Shown piece by piece: positions 52,768 through 60,876 of a DNA stretch of 64,000 nt (position 1 is its first letter; each line of letters starts with the position of its first letter). The stretch lies in NCBI RefSeq assembly GCF_021261325.1, contig NZ_JAJSBI010000002.1:124001-188000 (forward strand). Reading direction: 5' to 3'. Made by a program: the position numbers and the translations under genes. Source of the stretch: Streptomyces guryensis. GTDB taxonomy: Bacteria; Actinomycetota; Actinomycetes; Streptomycetales; Streptomycetaceae. The notes under the pieces are model-generated. The model searched no databases. It was not told the origin of the DNA and saw nothing but the letters and a program-made list of their open reading frames with translations.

Positions 52768-55166
52768 CCAGCCACGCCACCACCTTCGGAGTACGCGTCG
52801 CGGGCCTGCCCGCGGACGTGGTCGACCGGCTCGTCGACCACCGCCTGCGGAGCGAGCTGCTCGCGCTGGCCGGTACCGCGGCCGAGCTGACGGCCGCCGC
52901 CGCGGGACTGTCCGACCGCTGCCACGACGTGATCGGCGCGCTCGGCGACCCCGGGGCCAAACCCAGGCTGGTGGCACTGCGCCGCTCCGTCCACCAGCAG
53001 CGTGACCCCGACCGGCTGCTCGCCGACCCGAGGGTCGCCGCTTCCCTCGGTGACGAACTCGCCGCGGACATAGCCGAGTTCGGCCGCAGGCTGGGGCGCT
53101 ATCGCGACGACCGTGCGCAGTTGCCGACCGTGCTGGCCGAGGCGTCCCGGTCCATCGACGCCGGCCTGCGCGAGATCAGCGCGGATCCCCGGTTCGACCA
53201 GGGCCTCGCCCATGCCAGTCCCACCCTGCACGAGGTGCTCGGGCGCAGACCCGGTCGGCAGGAACTGATCCGGCTGGCCCTCTACGTCGCCCGCGCCGCC
53301 GTCAAGACCAGCCCGTTCAGCACGTTCACCGCCAGCGGCCTCGGCCGGTTCGTTCCGGACGGGCCGGCCCTGCGCTGGACCGCGACCGAGGGGGCGCGGT
53401 CGATCGTCGAACTCGACCTGTCGGTCCTCACCCCCCTGGCCGACAGGTTGTCCGGGGCGACGGTCCGGATCAACCCCAGTGCGCGGCTGGAGGCCGACAT
53501 CGTCCGGTACCTCGGCCCGGCACCGGCGGAGGACCTCCTCACCCTGCCGCTGACACCGCCGCTGCGGCACTGCCTGCGGGCCGCCGCCGCCCGGCCGACC
53601 CTCGCCGCGCTGGCGGCGGGCCTTCCCGCGCCGCCCGAGCAGGCGTCCGGATATCTGCGCTCACTCGTGGCGAGCGGACTGCTCCTGCTCCAGCCGGACT
53701 TCGACGACCACGGCATCGACCCGCTGCGGCAGCTGGCCGAACGGGTTCCCGAACTGGCCCCGGTCCGGGAGGAGTTGCGCACGTACGGGAGCGCCAAGGG
53801 AGCCGACCGGGTCGTGCTCGGGGCGGCGCTCCACGAACGGCTGCGGGCCGTCGGCATCACGGGCAGGCTGCGGGACGTGGTGACCGAGCAGTCGGTCGTC
53901 CCCGGAGTCCTGGTCGAGGCGGGGCTGCCGTCCTGGCAGGACGCACTGGACGACCTGGCTCTCGCCTGCCGGCTGCTCGCGGTCTTCGACCACACGCTGC
54001 CGTTCAGACTGGCGGTCGCCGCGTTCATCCGGGAGCGCTTCGGCGCGCAGGCGACGGTGCCGTTCGACCGGTTCTACTCCGAACTCGTCCGCGACGGCCA
54101 TGAGGCCAGGCGGCTGCACCCCGCCGCGGTCGCCTTCGACATGACCGGGCTGACCGCAACCCTGGCGGCCAGCCCGATCGCGGAGGTGCGCCACCTGGTG
54201 GACCTGGTCGCCGAGATCCGGCGCGCGCTGCCGGACCGGCAGCGGATCGAGCAGGTCCTCGACGCGCTGCCGCCCTGGGTGCGCCCGGTCGGCTCGGTCG
54301 CCGTGTACGCCCAGCGCGACGGCGAGGAGTTGGTCGTCAACGCGGTGAACTCCGGGTTCGGCCGGGCCCGTTCACAGGTGCGCCGACTGCTGCGCTACGT
54401 CGCGGACGACCCGCTCCCGGTCGATGCGGTGTACCCGGGCACGCCGACGTACGCGGAGTTCACCCAGACTCTCGCCACCTCGCTCAACCAGCGCGAGGCA
54501 GCCCTGCCGTACCGGCTCGACTACCCGCCGCCCGCCCGGCTGACGGTCGGCCTGGACGGCGACGGACTGCCCGCCCTGTTCGACGGCGGCTCGGTCGTCC
54601 GCCCGGTGCACGGCGGACTGTCCTACGAGCGGCAGCTCCCGCCGGTCATGGCGCTGCTGATCGAGGCGTTCGGCGAGAATCCCCTGCTGCTGCGCCCCGA
54701 CCAGCCGCTGCAGCACGACGCGAGCGCCGGGAGCGGACAGGGCCGCGTCCTGCACGCGCCGCGGCTGAGCATCGGGCAGGTGGTGCTCCGGCGGGCCACC
54801 TGGGTGGCGCAGCCGGGAACGCTCCCGCGCCGCGCGGCCGGCCAGTCCGACGCGGACTTCCTGCTCACGCTGACGACCTGGCTGACCGGGCACGGCCTCC
54901 CGCCGAGGTTCTTCGTGTCCGTGCTGCGCATGGGCGCGGTCCCGGCCGGTTCGTTCGCGGGCGACCGCAGCCGCAAACCGATGTACGTCGACATCGGATC
55001 GCCGCCCCTCGTCCTGGCCTTCGAGCGGCTGGCCGGGGATCCGGCCGCCGCGGCGGTGTTCCAGGAGGTCACACCGAAGCCCGAGGCCGCTCTCCTCGAC
55101 CACCAGGGCGTGCCGAGAGTGACCGAATACGTCATCGAACTCGACTGCCGAGGAGACCAGGAATGA
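52764..55166 (+). CDS. LanB-N-type glutamylating dehydratase, copy 2
   Basis: An 800-residue lantibiotic-dehydratase N-terminal-type protein. It has ARAAVKTSPFSTFTASGLG (near 178-196), TVRINPSARLEADIVRYL, LVVNAVNSGFGRARSQ and LSIGQVVLRRATWVAQPGTLPRR, parallel to copy 1. A lone second glutamylation enzyme is unusual: known thiopeptide clusters normally need one. The ATG overlaps the YcaO stop, and its own stop overlaps the next ATG, so the set is translationally coupled. Confidence 0.88.
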   Translation: MTSHATTFGVRVAGLPADVVDRLVDHRLRSELLALAGTAAELTAAAAGLSDRCHDVIGALGDPGAKPRLVALRRSVHQQRDPDRLLADPRVAASLGDELAADIAEFGRRLGRYRDDRAQLPTVLAEASRSIDAGLREISADPRFDQGLAHASPTLHEVLGRRPGRQELIRLALYVARAAVKTSPFSTFTASGLGRFVPDGPALRWTATEGARSIVELDLSVLTPLADRLSGATVRINPSARLEADIVRYLGPAPAEDLLTLPLTPPLRHCLRAAAARPTLAALAAGLPAPPEQASGYLRSLVASGLLLLQPDFDDHGIDPLRQLAERVPELAPVREELRTYGSAKGADRVVLGAALHERLRAVGITGRLRDVVTEQSVVPGVLVEAGLPSWQDALDDLALACRLLAVFDHTLPFRLAVAAFIRERFGAQATVPFDRFYSELVRDGHEARRLHPAAVAFDMTGLTATLAASPIAEVRHLVDLVAEIRRALPDRQRIEQVLDALPPWVRPVGSVAVYAQRDGEELVVNAVNSGFGRARSQVRRLLRYVADDPLPVDAVYPGTPTYAEFTQTLATSLNQREAALPYRLDYPPPARLTVGLDGDGLPALFDGGSVVRPVHGGLSYERQLPPVMALLIEAFGENPLLLRPDQPLQHDASAGSGQGRVLHAPRLSIGQVVLRRATWVAQPGTLPRRAAGQSDADFLLTLTTWLTGHGLPPRFFVSVLRMGAVPAGSFAGDRSRKPMYVDIGSPPLVLAFERLAGDPAAAAVFQEVTPKPEAALLDHQGVPRVTEYVIELDCRGDQE

Positions 55167-56269
55167 CAGAGTCCGTGTGGCGCACCGTGAACGTGTTCCA
55201 CCACGACGGCGACCGCACCGATCTGCTGCTCGACGCGGTACGCCCCTTCGTCACGGCCGTGGCCCCTTCGGCGGCCAGGGTGTACTACCAGCCGCACTGG
55301 CGGCGCGGGCCGCATGTGCGTATCCCGATCCAGGCGGGTGCCGAGGTCTTCGACGAGGTCGTCGCACCGGCCGTGGCCGACGTGCTGGAGACGTACCTGC
55401 GGGCGCATCCGTCGACCGTCCTCCTCGACGAGCAGGCAGCTCACGCCGAGCACGTCCGGCTGGCCGAGGTGGAGTGCGAACGCGGGCCGCTGACCCCCTG
55501 GGCGCCCAACAACACCGTCGAGACCGAGCCCTACGACCGGCGCCAGTACGTGCTCGGCGGACCGGCCGCGGCGGACCTGCTCGCCGACTACTACGTCGAC
55601 ACCAACGACCTCGTGTTCGACATCCTCGGCTGGATCCGTGGCGGGGGCTCGAAGATGGCGCTCGCGGTGGACCTGTTCATCGGGGCGGCGAACCGCTTCC
55701 TGCCGCCGGTGACCTACGGCTACATGTCCTACCGCGGACACGCCGACGCCTTCCTGGCCAAGATGCCCGACGGTCTGCGCGCACGCTTCGACCAGGTCTA
55801 CGACGCCAACGCCGGTACCTTCCGGCAGCGGGTCGTCGAGATCACCGGGGCGGCGGACTACCACGACGTCGTCCCGTTCAGCGAGCTCCTCGACACCCTG
55901 CTCCGCTATCGCAATCGGGCCAACGAGCTGATCGGGACAGGCGAGTTGGCGCTCAGTACCGACATGAACGGCGAGCCGGAGGCATGGGGTTCGACCTGGA
56001 GCGCCTGGTCGGACCGCAGCGAGTTCCACCGGGTCCTGGGCGGCCACCGGACGGCGGCCGACCAACTGGGCGGCTGGAACACCTTCCAGCAGTACCGGGT
56101 CGTGCTCAATTGGCTCTACCTCAACATGTACCGGCTCGGCATCGGCGAGATGGAACGCAACCTGATCTGCCACGTCGTCTCCCGCGCCGTCGAGGACGTA
56201 CACGGAGTGACCGCGATGGACCGGATCGAAGACCTGATCGGCTTCGTCGACAGCGGCGGCCGGCTGTGA
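55163..56269 (+). CDS. Thiopeptide-type LanB-C protein, copy 2 (pyridine synthase or eliminase)
   Basis: A 368-residue TIGR03891-type protein (VWRTVNVFHHDGDRTDLLLDAV; RVYYQPHWRRGPHVRIPI, the GPHVRI motif; LYLNMYRLGIGEMERNLICHVVSRAVEDV at the C-terminus). It has an insertion with LTPWAPNNTVETEPYDRR and is longer than copy 1, the size range of pyridine synthases such as TbtD. If it is the cyclase, the cluster makes a pyridine-centred macrocycle; if both copies are eliminases, the product would be linear or polycyclic without pyridine. Confidence 0.85.
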   Translation: MTESVWRTVNVFHHDGDRTDLLLDAVRPFVTAVAPSAARVYYQPHWRRGPHVRIPIQAGAEVFDEVVAPAVADVLETYLRAHPSTVLLDEQAAHAEHVRLAEVECERGPLTPWAPNNTVETEPYDRRQYVLGGPAAADLLADYYVDTNDLVFDILGWIRGGGSKMALAVDLFIGAANRFLPPVTYGYMSYRGHADAFLAKMPDGLRARFDQVYDANAGTFRQRVVEITGAADYHDVVPFSELLDTLLRYRNRANELIGTGELALSTDMNGEPEAWGSTWSAWSDRSEFHRVLGGHRTAADQLGGWNTFQQYRVVLNWLYLNMYRLGIGEMERNLICHVVSRAVEDVHGVTAMDRIEDLIGFVDSGGRL

Positions 56270-56300
56270 CCGGCCCACGAACCCGAGGAAGGACGAACCC

Positions 56301-57281
56301 GTGACCCACGCCGTCTCCGTCAGCGAACTCGTCAAGCACTACCACCCGCACGCACCGGCCGCCGTGGACGGTCTGAGCTTCACGGTCGACCGGGGCGAGG
56401 TCTTCGGCCTGCTCGGCCCGAACGGGGCCGGCAAGTCCACCACCGTCGGTGTGCTGACCACCCGGATACGGCCGACGTCCGGCCGGTGCCTGGTCTTCGG
56501 CACGGACGTGGTGGCCCGGCCGGCCGCGGCGAAGCGACTGCTCGCCGTCGTACCGCAACGCCAGAACCTGGACCGCTCCCTCGGCGTACGGCAGAACCTG
56601 CTCTTCCACGCGCGCTACCACGGCGTCGGCAAGGACGAACGGACCAGCCGCGCCGAGGAGTTGCTCGACCTGATGGGGCTCACCGAGCAGGCCGGCCAAC
56701 GGGTCGAGCGGCTCTCCGGCGGCCAGGCGCAGCGGGTCGTCATCGCGCGGGCCCTGATGCACGCGCCCGAAGTGCTGTTCCTCGACGAGCCGTCGACCGG
56801 CCTGGATCCCCAGTCACGGCTGTTCCTGCACGAACGCATCCGCGAACTGCGCGACCGGGGCGTCACCGTGGTGCTCACCACCCACGACATGGACGAGGCC
56901 GAGAGCCTGTCCGACCGCATCGGCATCGTCGACCACGGCAGGCTCCTCGCGCTGGACACGCCGAGCGCGCTGACCGGGGCACTCCAGGGCGGCACCACGA
57001 TCAACGCACAGGTACGCGGTGCGCAGGTGCCGAGCGCCGAGATCCTCGCCGCGCTGACGGATCTGCCCGGCTCCGGCACCGTCGAGCACGACGCGCCGAG
57101 CGGGTCCGGGACCGACGACAGCCAGTACTTCCGGGTGCGGACCGAGAAGGACCCGTCGGTCCTGCTGCCGGACGTGCTGCGCACCATCGTCGACCGCGGG
57201 GTCGAGCTGGTCGATCTGTCGATCGCCCGGCCGAGCCTCCAAGACGTGTTCATCAGTCTGACCGGAAGGGAACTGCGGTGA
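56301..57281 (+). CDS. ABC transporter ATP-binding protein (DrrA-like)
   Basis: A 326-residue ABC ATPase with Walker A LLGPNGAGKSTT, Q-loop VVPQRQNLDRSLGV, signature LSGGQAQRVVIARAL, Walker B VLFLDEPSTGLD and H-loop TTHDMDEAESL. The C-terminal extension is of the DrrA/daunorubicin-resistance type. A GTG start follows GAGGAAGGA. The permease gene overlaps its stop. It probably energises product export and self-resistance. Confidence 0.9.
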   Translation: MTHAVSVSELVKHYHPHAPAAVDGLSFTVDRGEVFGLLGPNGAGKSTTVGVLTTRIRPTSGRCLVFGTDVVARPAAAKRLLAVVPQRQNLDRSLGVRQNLLFHARYHGVGKDERTSRAEELLDLMGLTEQAGQRVERLSGGQAQRVVIARALMHAPEVLFLDEPSTGLDPQSRLFLHERIRELRDRGVTVVLTTHDMDEAESLSDRIGIVDHGRLLALDTPSALTGALQGGTTINAQVRGAQVPSAEILAALTDLPGSGTVEHDAPSGSGTDDSQYFRVRTEKDPSVLLPDVLRTIVDRGVELVDLSIARPSLQDVFISLTGRELR

Positions 57282-58135
57282 CCACCGTGAGCGAAGGCGC
57301 CGAGGCCGTCGAGGCCGCCCGGTCCGCCGAGGCCGCCGGCCGGCGACCGCGTGGCGATGTCGGTTCCGTGACGCGGACCTTCCTGGCGGTGCTGTGGCGT
57401 GATGTGTACACCACCACCCGTCGGCCGACCGCGTTCCTGCTGCAGGTGATCGTCCAGCCGCTGTTGCTGTTCTTCGTCTTCGGCAAGGTGCTCGGCGAGG
57501 CCGGCTACACCAGGGGTGACTTCGGCGCGACCCTGCTGCCCGGCGTCATGGCGCTCAACGCGCTGCTGGTCTCCCTGGAGAACACCGCGATGCCGCTGAT
57601 CATGGACTTCTCGTGGTCCGGCGAGATCGAGGACAGGCTGCTCGCACCGCTGCCGGGAGAGCTCGTCGCCGTCGCCAAGATGGTGTTCGGAACACTGTGC
57701 GGCCTGTTCGCCGGGCTGGTCATGGCGCCGGTCGGGTTCCTCGTGCTGGGCGGCGCCGGCTGGCCGCTCACTGCCTGGCCGGGCGCGCTGCTGATCCTGC
57801 TGCTCGGCTCGGCGACCGGTGCCGGCCTCGGCCTCACACTGGGCACGATCGTGTCGCCGGACCGCATCGGTGTCACCTTCTCGCTCGTCATGGCCCCGCT
57901 GACGTTCACGGGGTCCGTCCAGTACCCCTGGTCGTCCCTCGGTCACCTGAGGTGGTTCCAGGTGATCTCCGCGATCAACCCGCTGACGTACGTGAGCGAA
58001 GGACTGCGAGCCGCGGCACTGCCCGGTCCTCCGTCGTCGATCCCGCTGTGGACGGACGCACTGGTGCTGCTGTTCGCCATGGCGGTCACCGCGGTGATCG
58101 GCATCAGGGGATTCATGTCCCGGGCGCTCGGCTGA
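57278..58135 (+). CDS. ABC-2 type permease (DrrB-like)
   Basis: A 285-residue ABC-2 membrane protein with six hydrophobic segments and an N-terminal cytoplasmic stretch. LWRDVYTTTRRPTAFLLQVIVQPLLLFFVFGKVL opens the first span, and FSLVMAPLTFTGSVQYPW with INPLTYVSEGLRAA is the conserved DrrB-like loop. It is coupled to the ATPase by a GTGA overlap. A purine-rich repeat and a small membrane-protein gene follow. Confidence 0.9.
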   Translation: MTTVSEGAEAVEAARSAEAAGRRPRGDVGSVTRTFLAVLWRDVYTTTRRPTAFLLQVIVQPLLLFFVFGKVLGEAGYTRGDFGATLLPGVMALNALLVSLENTAMPLIMDFSWSGEIEDRLLAPLPGELVAVAKMVFGTLCGLFAGLVMAPVGFLVLGGAGWPLTAWPGALLILLLGSATGAGLGLTLGTIVSPDRIGVTFSLVMAPLTFTGSVQYPWSSLGHLRWFQVISAINPLTYVSEGLRAAALPGPPSSIPLWTDALVLLFAMAVTAVIGIRGFMSRALG

Positions 58136-58153
58136 GACGACCTCAAGAAGAAG

Positions 58154-58195
58154 TCCGAGAAGAAGAGTCCGAGAAGAAGAGTTCGAGAAGAAGAG
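58154..58195 (+). repeat. Three tandem 14-bp purine-rich repeats
   Basis: TCCGAGAAGAAGAG (58154-58167 and 58168-58181) and TTCGAGAAGAAGAG (58182-58195) lie between the permease stop and the 54-residue gene. A 14-bp period shifts the reading frame, so the stretch is not a protein repeat. It ends in the ribosome-binding site AGAAGGAG. Confidence 0.75.
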
Positions 58196-58213
58196 CAAGA
58201 AGGAGTACGACAG

Positions 58214-58378
58214 ATGAACAGGAACCTCAGGACCGCCGCACCGATGGTCTTCGCGGCCCTCGTCGTCAGCGGCTTCATGATCAGCTCCACGATGGGGGTC
58301 GGTGTCTGTGTGGTGGGCGGAATACTGCTCGGAACCCTCTACGCGCTCACCAACGGCCGTAACCGGGACCGCGATTGA
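58214..58378 (+). CDS. 54-residue membrane protein, possible immunity or transporter accessory
   Basis: It begins MNRNLRTAAPMVFAALVV and contains two hydrophobic helices (residues 10-25 and 27-45, the latter GVGVCVVGGILLGTLYALT), ending in the polar tail NGRNRDRD. An AGAAGGAG ribosome-binding site precedes the ATG by eight bases. It is the last gene of the operon, ten bases from the convergent regulator gene. I know no homologue; its place after the exporter suggests immunity or a transporter subunit. Confidence 0.65.
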   Translation: MNRNLRTAAPMVFAALVVSGFMISSTMGVGVCVVGGILLGTLYALTNGRNRDRD

Positions 58379-58388
58379 CGGGCAGTCT

Positions 58389-58991
58389 TCAGAGCCAGCC
58401 GCGGGTCCGCGCCACCCGGGCCGCCTCGGTCCGGTTGCGCGCGCCCAGCTTGGCCATGGCACTGGAGAGGTAGTTGCGGACGGTCCCCTCGGCAAGGCAC
58501 AGGCGCGCCGCGATCTCTGCGTTGCCCGCCCCCTCCGCGACCGCGCGCAGCAGCTCACGTTCCCGCTCCGTCAACGGATCGGCCGCGTCCCACGCGGCCA
58601 CCGCCAGCTCCGGTGAGACCACCCGCTCGCCCGCGTGCACCCGGCGCAGGGCCGCTGCCAGTTCACCGATCGGCGCGTCCTTGAGCACATACCCGGACAC
58701 CCCTGCGTCGACCGCGCGCCGCAGGTAGCCACTGCGCGCGAACGTGGTCACGATCAGCACCCGGGTGGGGTCACCCAGGCGGTTCAGCTCCACGGCCAGG
58801 TCGAGACCCGTACGGCCGGGCATCTCGATGTCGGTCACCAGCACATCCGGCCGGTGCTCGCGCACCGCGGCCAGCGCGCCGTCGCCGTCGGTCGCGGTCG
58901 CCACCACCGTGATGTCCGCCTGCAGGTCCAGCAGGGACGCGAACGCGCCCAGCACCATGCCCTGGTCCTCGGCCAGCACCACCCGGATCAT
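58389..58991 (-). CDS. NarL/LuxR-type response regulator
   Basis: A 200-residue response regulator. The receiver domain has the phosphoacceptor Asp54 (VLVTDIEMPG), Lys in YVLKDAP and acidic AEDQ. The LuxR-type HTH lies at 135-190 (LTERERELLRAVAEGAGNAEIAARLCLAEGTVRNYLS). It overlaps the histidine kinase gene by four bases and reads towards the RiPP operon. It probably controls the divergent or adjacent ABC genes in response to cell-envelope stress. Confidence 0.92.
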   Translation of the reverse strand: MIRVVLAEDQGMVLGAFASLLDLQADITVVATATDGDGALAAVREHRPDVLVTDIEMPGRTGLDLAVELNRLGDPTRVLIVTTFARSGYLRRAVDAGVSGYVLKDAPIGELAAALRRVHAGERVVSPELAVAAWDAADPLTERERELLRAVAEGAGNAEIAARLCLAEGTVRNYLSSAMAKLGARNRTEAARVARTRGWL

Positions 58992-60100
58992 CCGGCCGCC
59001 TCCACCGGCACCGTGATGACCAGCGTCGTGCCGGCCGAGCCGGAGCGCTGCACCGAGCCCCCGAGTTTCGTGATCCGCTCCCGGAGCCCGGTCAGCCCGG
59101 TGCCCTCCGGGGCGTCGCCGCCGATCCCGTCGTCCGCGATCACCAAGCGCACCCGTTCCCCGTCCGTATCCAGTCCGATGCGGCAGCTGGAGGCCCGCGC
59201 GTGCCGGGCCACGTTCGTCACCGCCTCGCGCAGCGCCAGCCCCAGCTCGTGCTCGGTCGCCGCGACCAGGCCCGGCTCGCCGTCGACGTTCACCCGCAAC
59301 GTCACCCCGGTCCCGGCCAGCGTACGCCGTGCCACCTCCAGCTCCGCCCGGACGCTGGTCCGCCGCCAGCCGGTGACCGTGCTGCGCACCGCGGCCAGCG
59401 CCTCCCGTGCGTTGCGCTCGATCTCCTCGGACTCGGCGCGCGCCCGTTCGGGATCGGCGACCACCAGCTCCTTGGTCAGCTGCGCGCGCATCACCACCGC
59501 GGTCAGCGAATGCCCGAGCAGGTCGTGGAGGTCACGCGCGATGCGTTCGCGTTCCGCCAGGGTCGCGAGCAGTTCGACCTGGTCGTTACGGAGCCGCTGG
59601 TTCTCCAGCTCCTGCCTCCGGTCGCGCTGCCTGAGTTCGAGCAGCCCGATCACCCAGATCATGACGAGCGCCGAACCGAAACCCAGCAGCCGGTAGGACA
59701 CCGGTACCTGTGACAGCAGTGCCGTGGCGCAGTCCAGCACGGTCAGGCCGGCGAACCAGCGCCGCGCGACCCGCCACGGCAGCGAGTTGCCCGCGGCGGC
59801 CGCGGCATAGATGAACAGCACGCTGGCGGCGGCGTTGAACGGCGTGGTCAGCGCGCCGAGCACGGCCATCGGGACCACCGACGCCCAGACGCCCCACGTG
59901 GACCGGTTCCGCAGCAGTGCGACCGCGTACAGCAGGACCGTGACCGCGCACACCCCGATCGCCAGCGGCCACTCCCACCACGCGGGATCCGGGGAGAAGT
60001 ACGGCTGCGCCGGCAGGAACACCAGGTAGCCGAGGTAGATCCACTCCCAGGTCCGCAGCCGCTCGGCCACGGACCCGGCAGCACCGTCGAAGCCGCTCAT
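58988..60100 (-). CDS. Two-component sensor histidine kinase (HisKA_3)
   Basis: A 370-residue kinase with about five N-terminal transmembrane helices (residues 15-155) and almost no extracellular domain, like DesK/LiaS-type intramembrane sensors. The phosphorylated histidine is in ARDLHDLLGHSL (His192). The ATPase motifs are N box REAVTNVARHA, G1 IADDGIGGD and G2 GTGLTGLRERI. The ATG at 60100 is chosen from the first hydrophobic segment. It forms a pair with the downstream response regulator. Confidence 0.9.
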   Translation of the reverse strand: MSGFDGAAGSVAERLRTWEWIYLGYLVFLPAQPYFSPDPAWWEWPLAIGVCAVTVLLYAVALLRNRSTWGVWASVVPMAVLGALTTPFNAAASVLFIYAAAAAGNSLPWRVARRWFAGLTVLDCATALLSQVPVSYRLLGFGSALVMIWVIGLLELRQRDRRQELENQRLRNDQVELLATLAERERIARDLHDLLGHSLTAVVMRAQLTKELVVADPERARAESEEIERNAREALAAVRSTVTGWRRTSVRAELEVARRTLAGTGVTLRVNVDGEPGLVAATEHELGLALREAVTNVARHARASSCRIGLDTDGERVRLVIADDGIGGDAPEGTGLTGLRERITKLGGSVQRSGSAGTTLVITVPVEAAG

Positions 60101-60129
60101 GTCCACGTCCTGCCCATGCCGGACCCGCC

Positions 60130-60876
60130 TCAGATCCGCGCGTGCCGGTAGGACGCCGCCGCCACACCGGCCGCCACAACCGTGGTGACCACCAAGGCGA
60201 GCACGTGGAGCAGGGAGGTGCCCTGACCCAGCTGGGCGAGCCCGAGCTGGGCGAGGTGGTACGTGGGCAGGAACTCGGCGATGTCCCGGACGACCGAGGG
60301 CAGCAACCGGATCGGCATCCACAGCCCGGACAGCACCGCCAGCGGGAAGAGCACCGCATTGAGCAGCGCGCTCGCCGCGCCCGTGCGGAACCGGAAACCG
60401 ACCGCCACGCTGAACAGCGTGAACGGGACACTGCCCAGCAGCAGCACCAGCGCCACCCGCAACAGCGCCCAGGGCGAGGCGTGGAGCGTGCCGAAGGCCG
60501 CGGCCGCCGCCCCCATCAGCACCAGCACGCCCACGCCGTACAGGAGCGCGGCGGTGGCCTTGGCGGTGAGGCTGATCCAGATCGGTACGGCGGACACCCG
60601 CTTCATGCGCAGCCAGCCCAGGTCCCTGTCCTGTGCGACCCCGATCCCCGGCTGCAGCGAGGCCACAGTGATCACCCCGTAGGTGCCGAACGTGGCCACC
60701 ATCGCCGTACCGGCCGACAGGCCCTGCACGGCATCGTGCCCGTACAGCAGGTTGAACAGCACGAAGATCCCGACCGGCATGAGGACGCCGAAGAACAACG
60801 AGGTGGGTTCCCGCACGATCGACCGGAGTTCGTCCCGCAGTTCGGCGCGGAAGACCCGTCCCATCATCATGTTCAT
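60130..60876 (-). CDS. ABC-2 type permease
   Basis: A 248-residue ABC-2 permease with six hydrophobic segments (LFFGVLMPVGIFVLFNLLYG and AVGFRFRTGAASALLNAVLFPLAVLSGLWMPI are typical). It lies between the sensor kinase and its ATPase gene, overlapping the latter by four bases. Such kinase-coupled ABC systems in actinomycetes usually give antibiotic resistance. Its role may be self-protection against the RiPP. Confidence 0.9.
   Translation of the reverse strand: MNMMMGRVFRAELRDELRSIVREPTSLFFGVLMPVGIFVLFNLLYGHDAVQGLSAGTAMVATFGTYGVITVASLQPGIGVAQDRDLGWLRMKRVSAVPIWISLTAKATAALLYGVGVLVLMGAAAAAFGTLHASPWALLRVALVLLLGSVPFTLFSVAVGFRFRTGAASALLNAVLFPLAVLSGLWMPIRLLPSVVRDIAEFLPTYHLAQLGLAQLGQGTSLLHVLALVVTTVVAAGVAAASYRHARI

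Noticed and set aside
45847..56269. Class I lanthipeptide cluster
   Set aside because: LanB-type genes are present, but there is no LanC cyclase, and YcaO, SagB-type and split LanB-C proteins indicate an azole/thiopeptide system.
40132..56269. Goadsporin-type linear azole peptide
   Set aside because: There is no N-acetyltransferase or goadsporin-like core. The precursor leader and CCSC end fit thiopeptides better, though a linear product is not excluded.
58154..58195. Possible CRISPR or repeat-protein array
   Set aside because: Only three contiguous 14-bp units without spacers, and the period is not a multiple of three.
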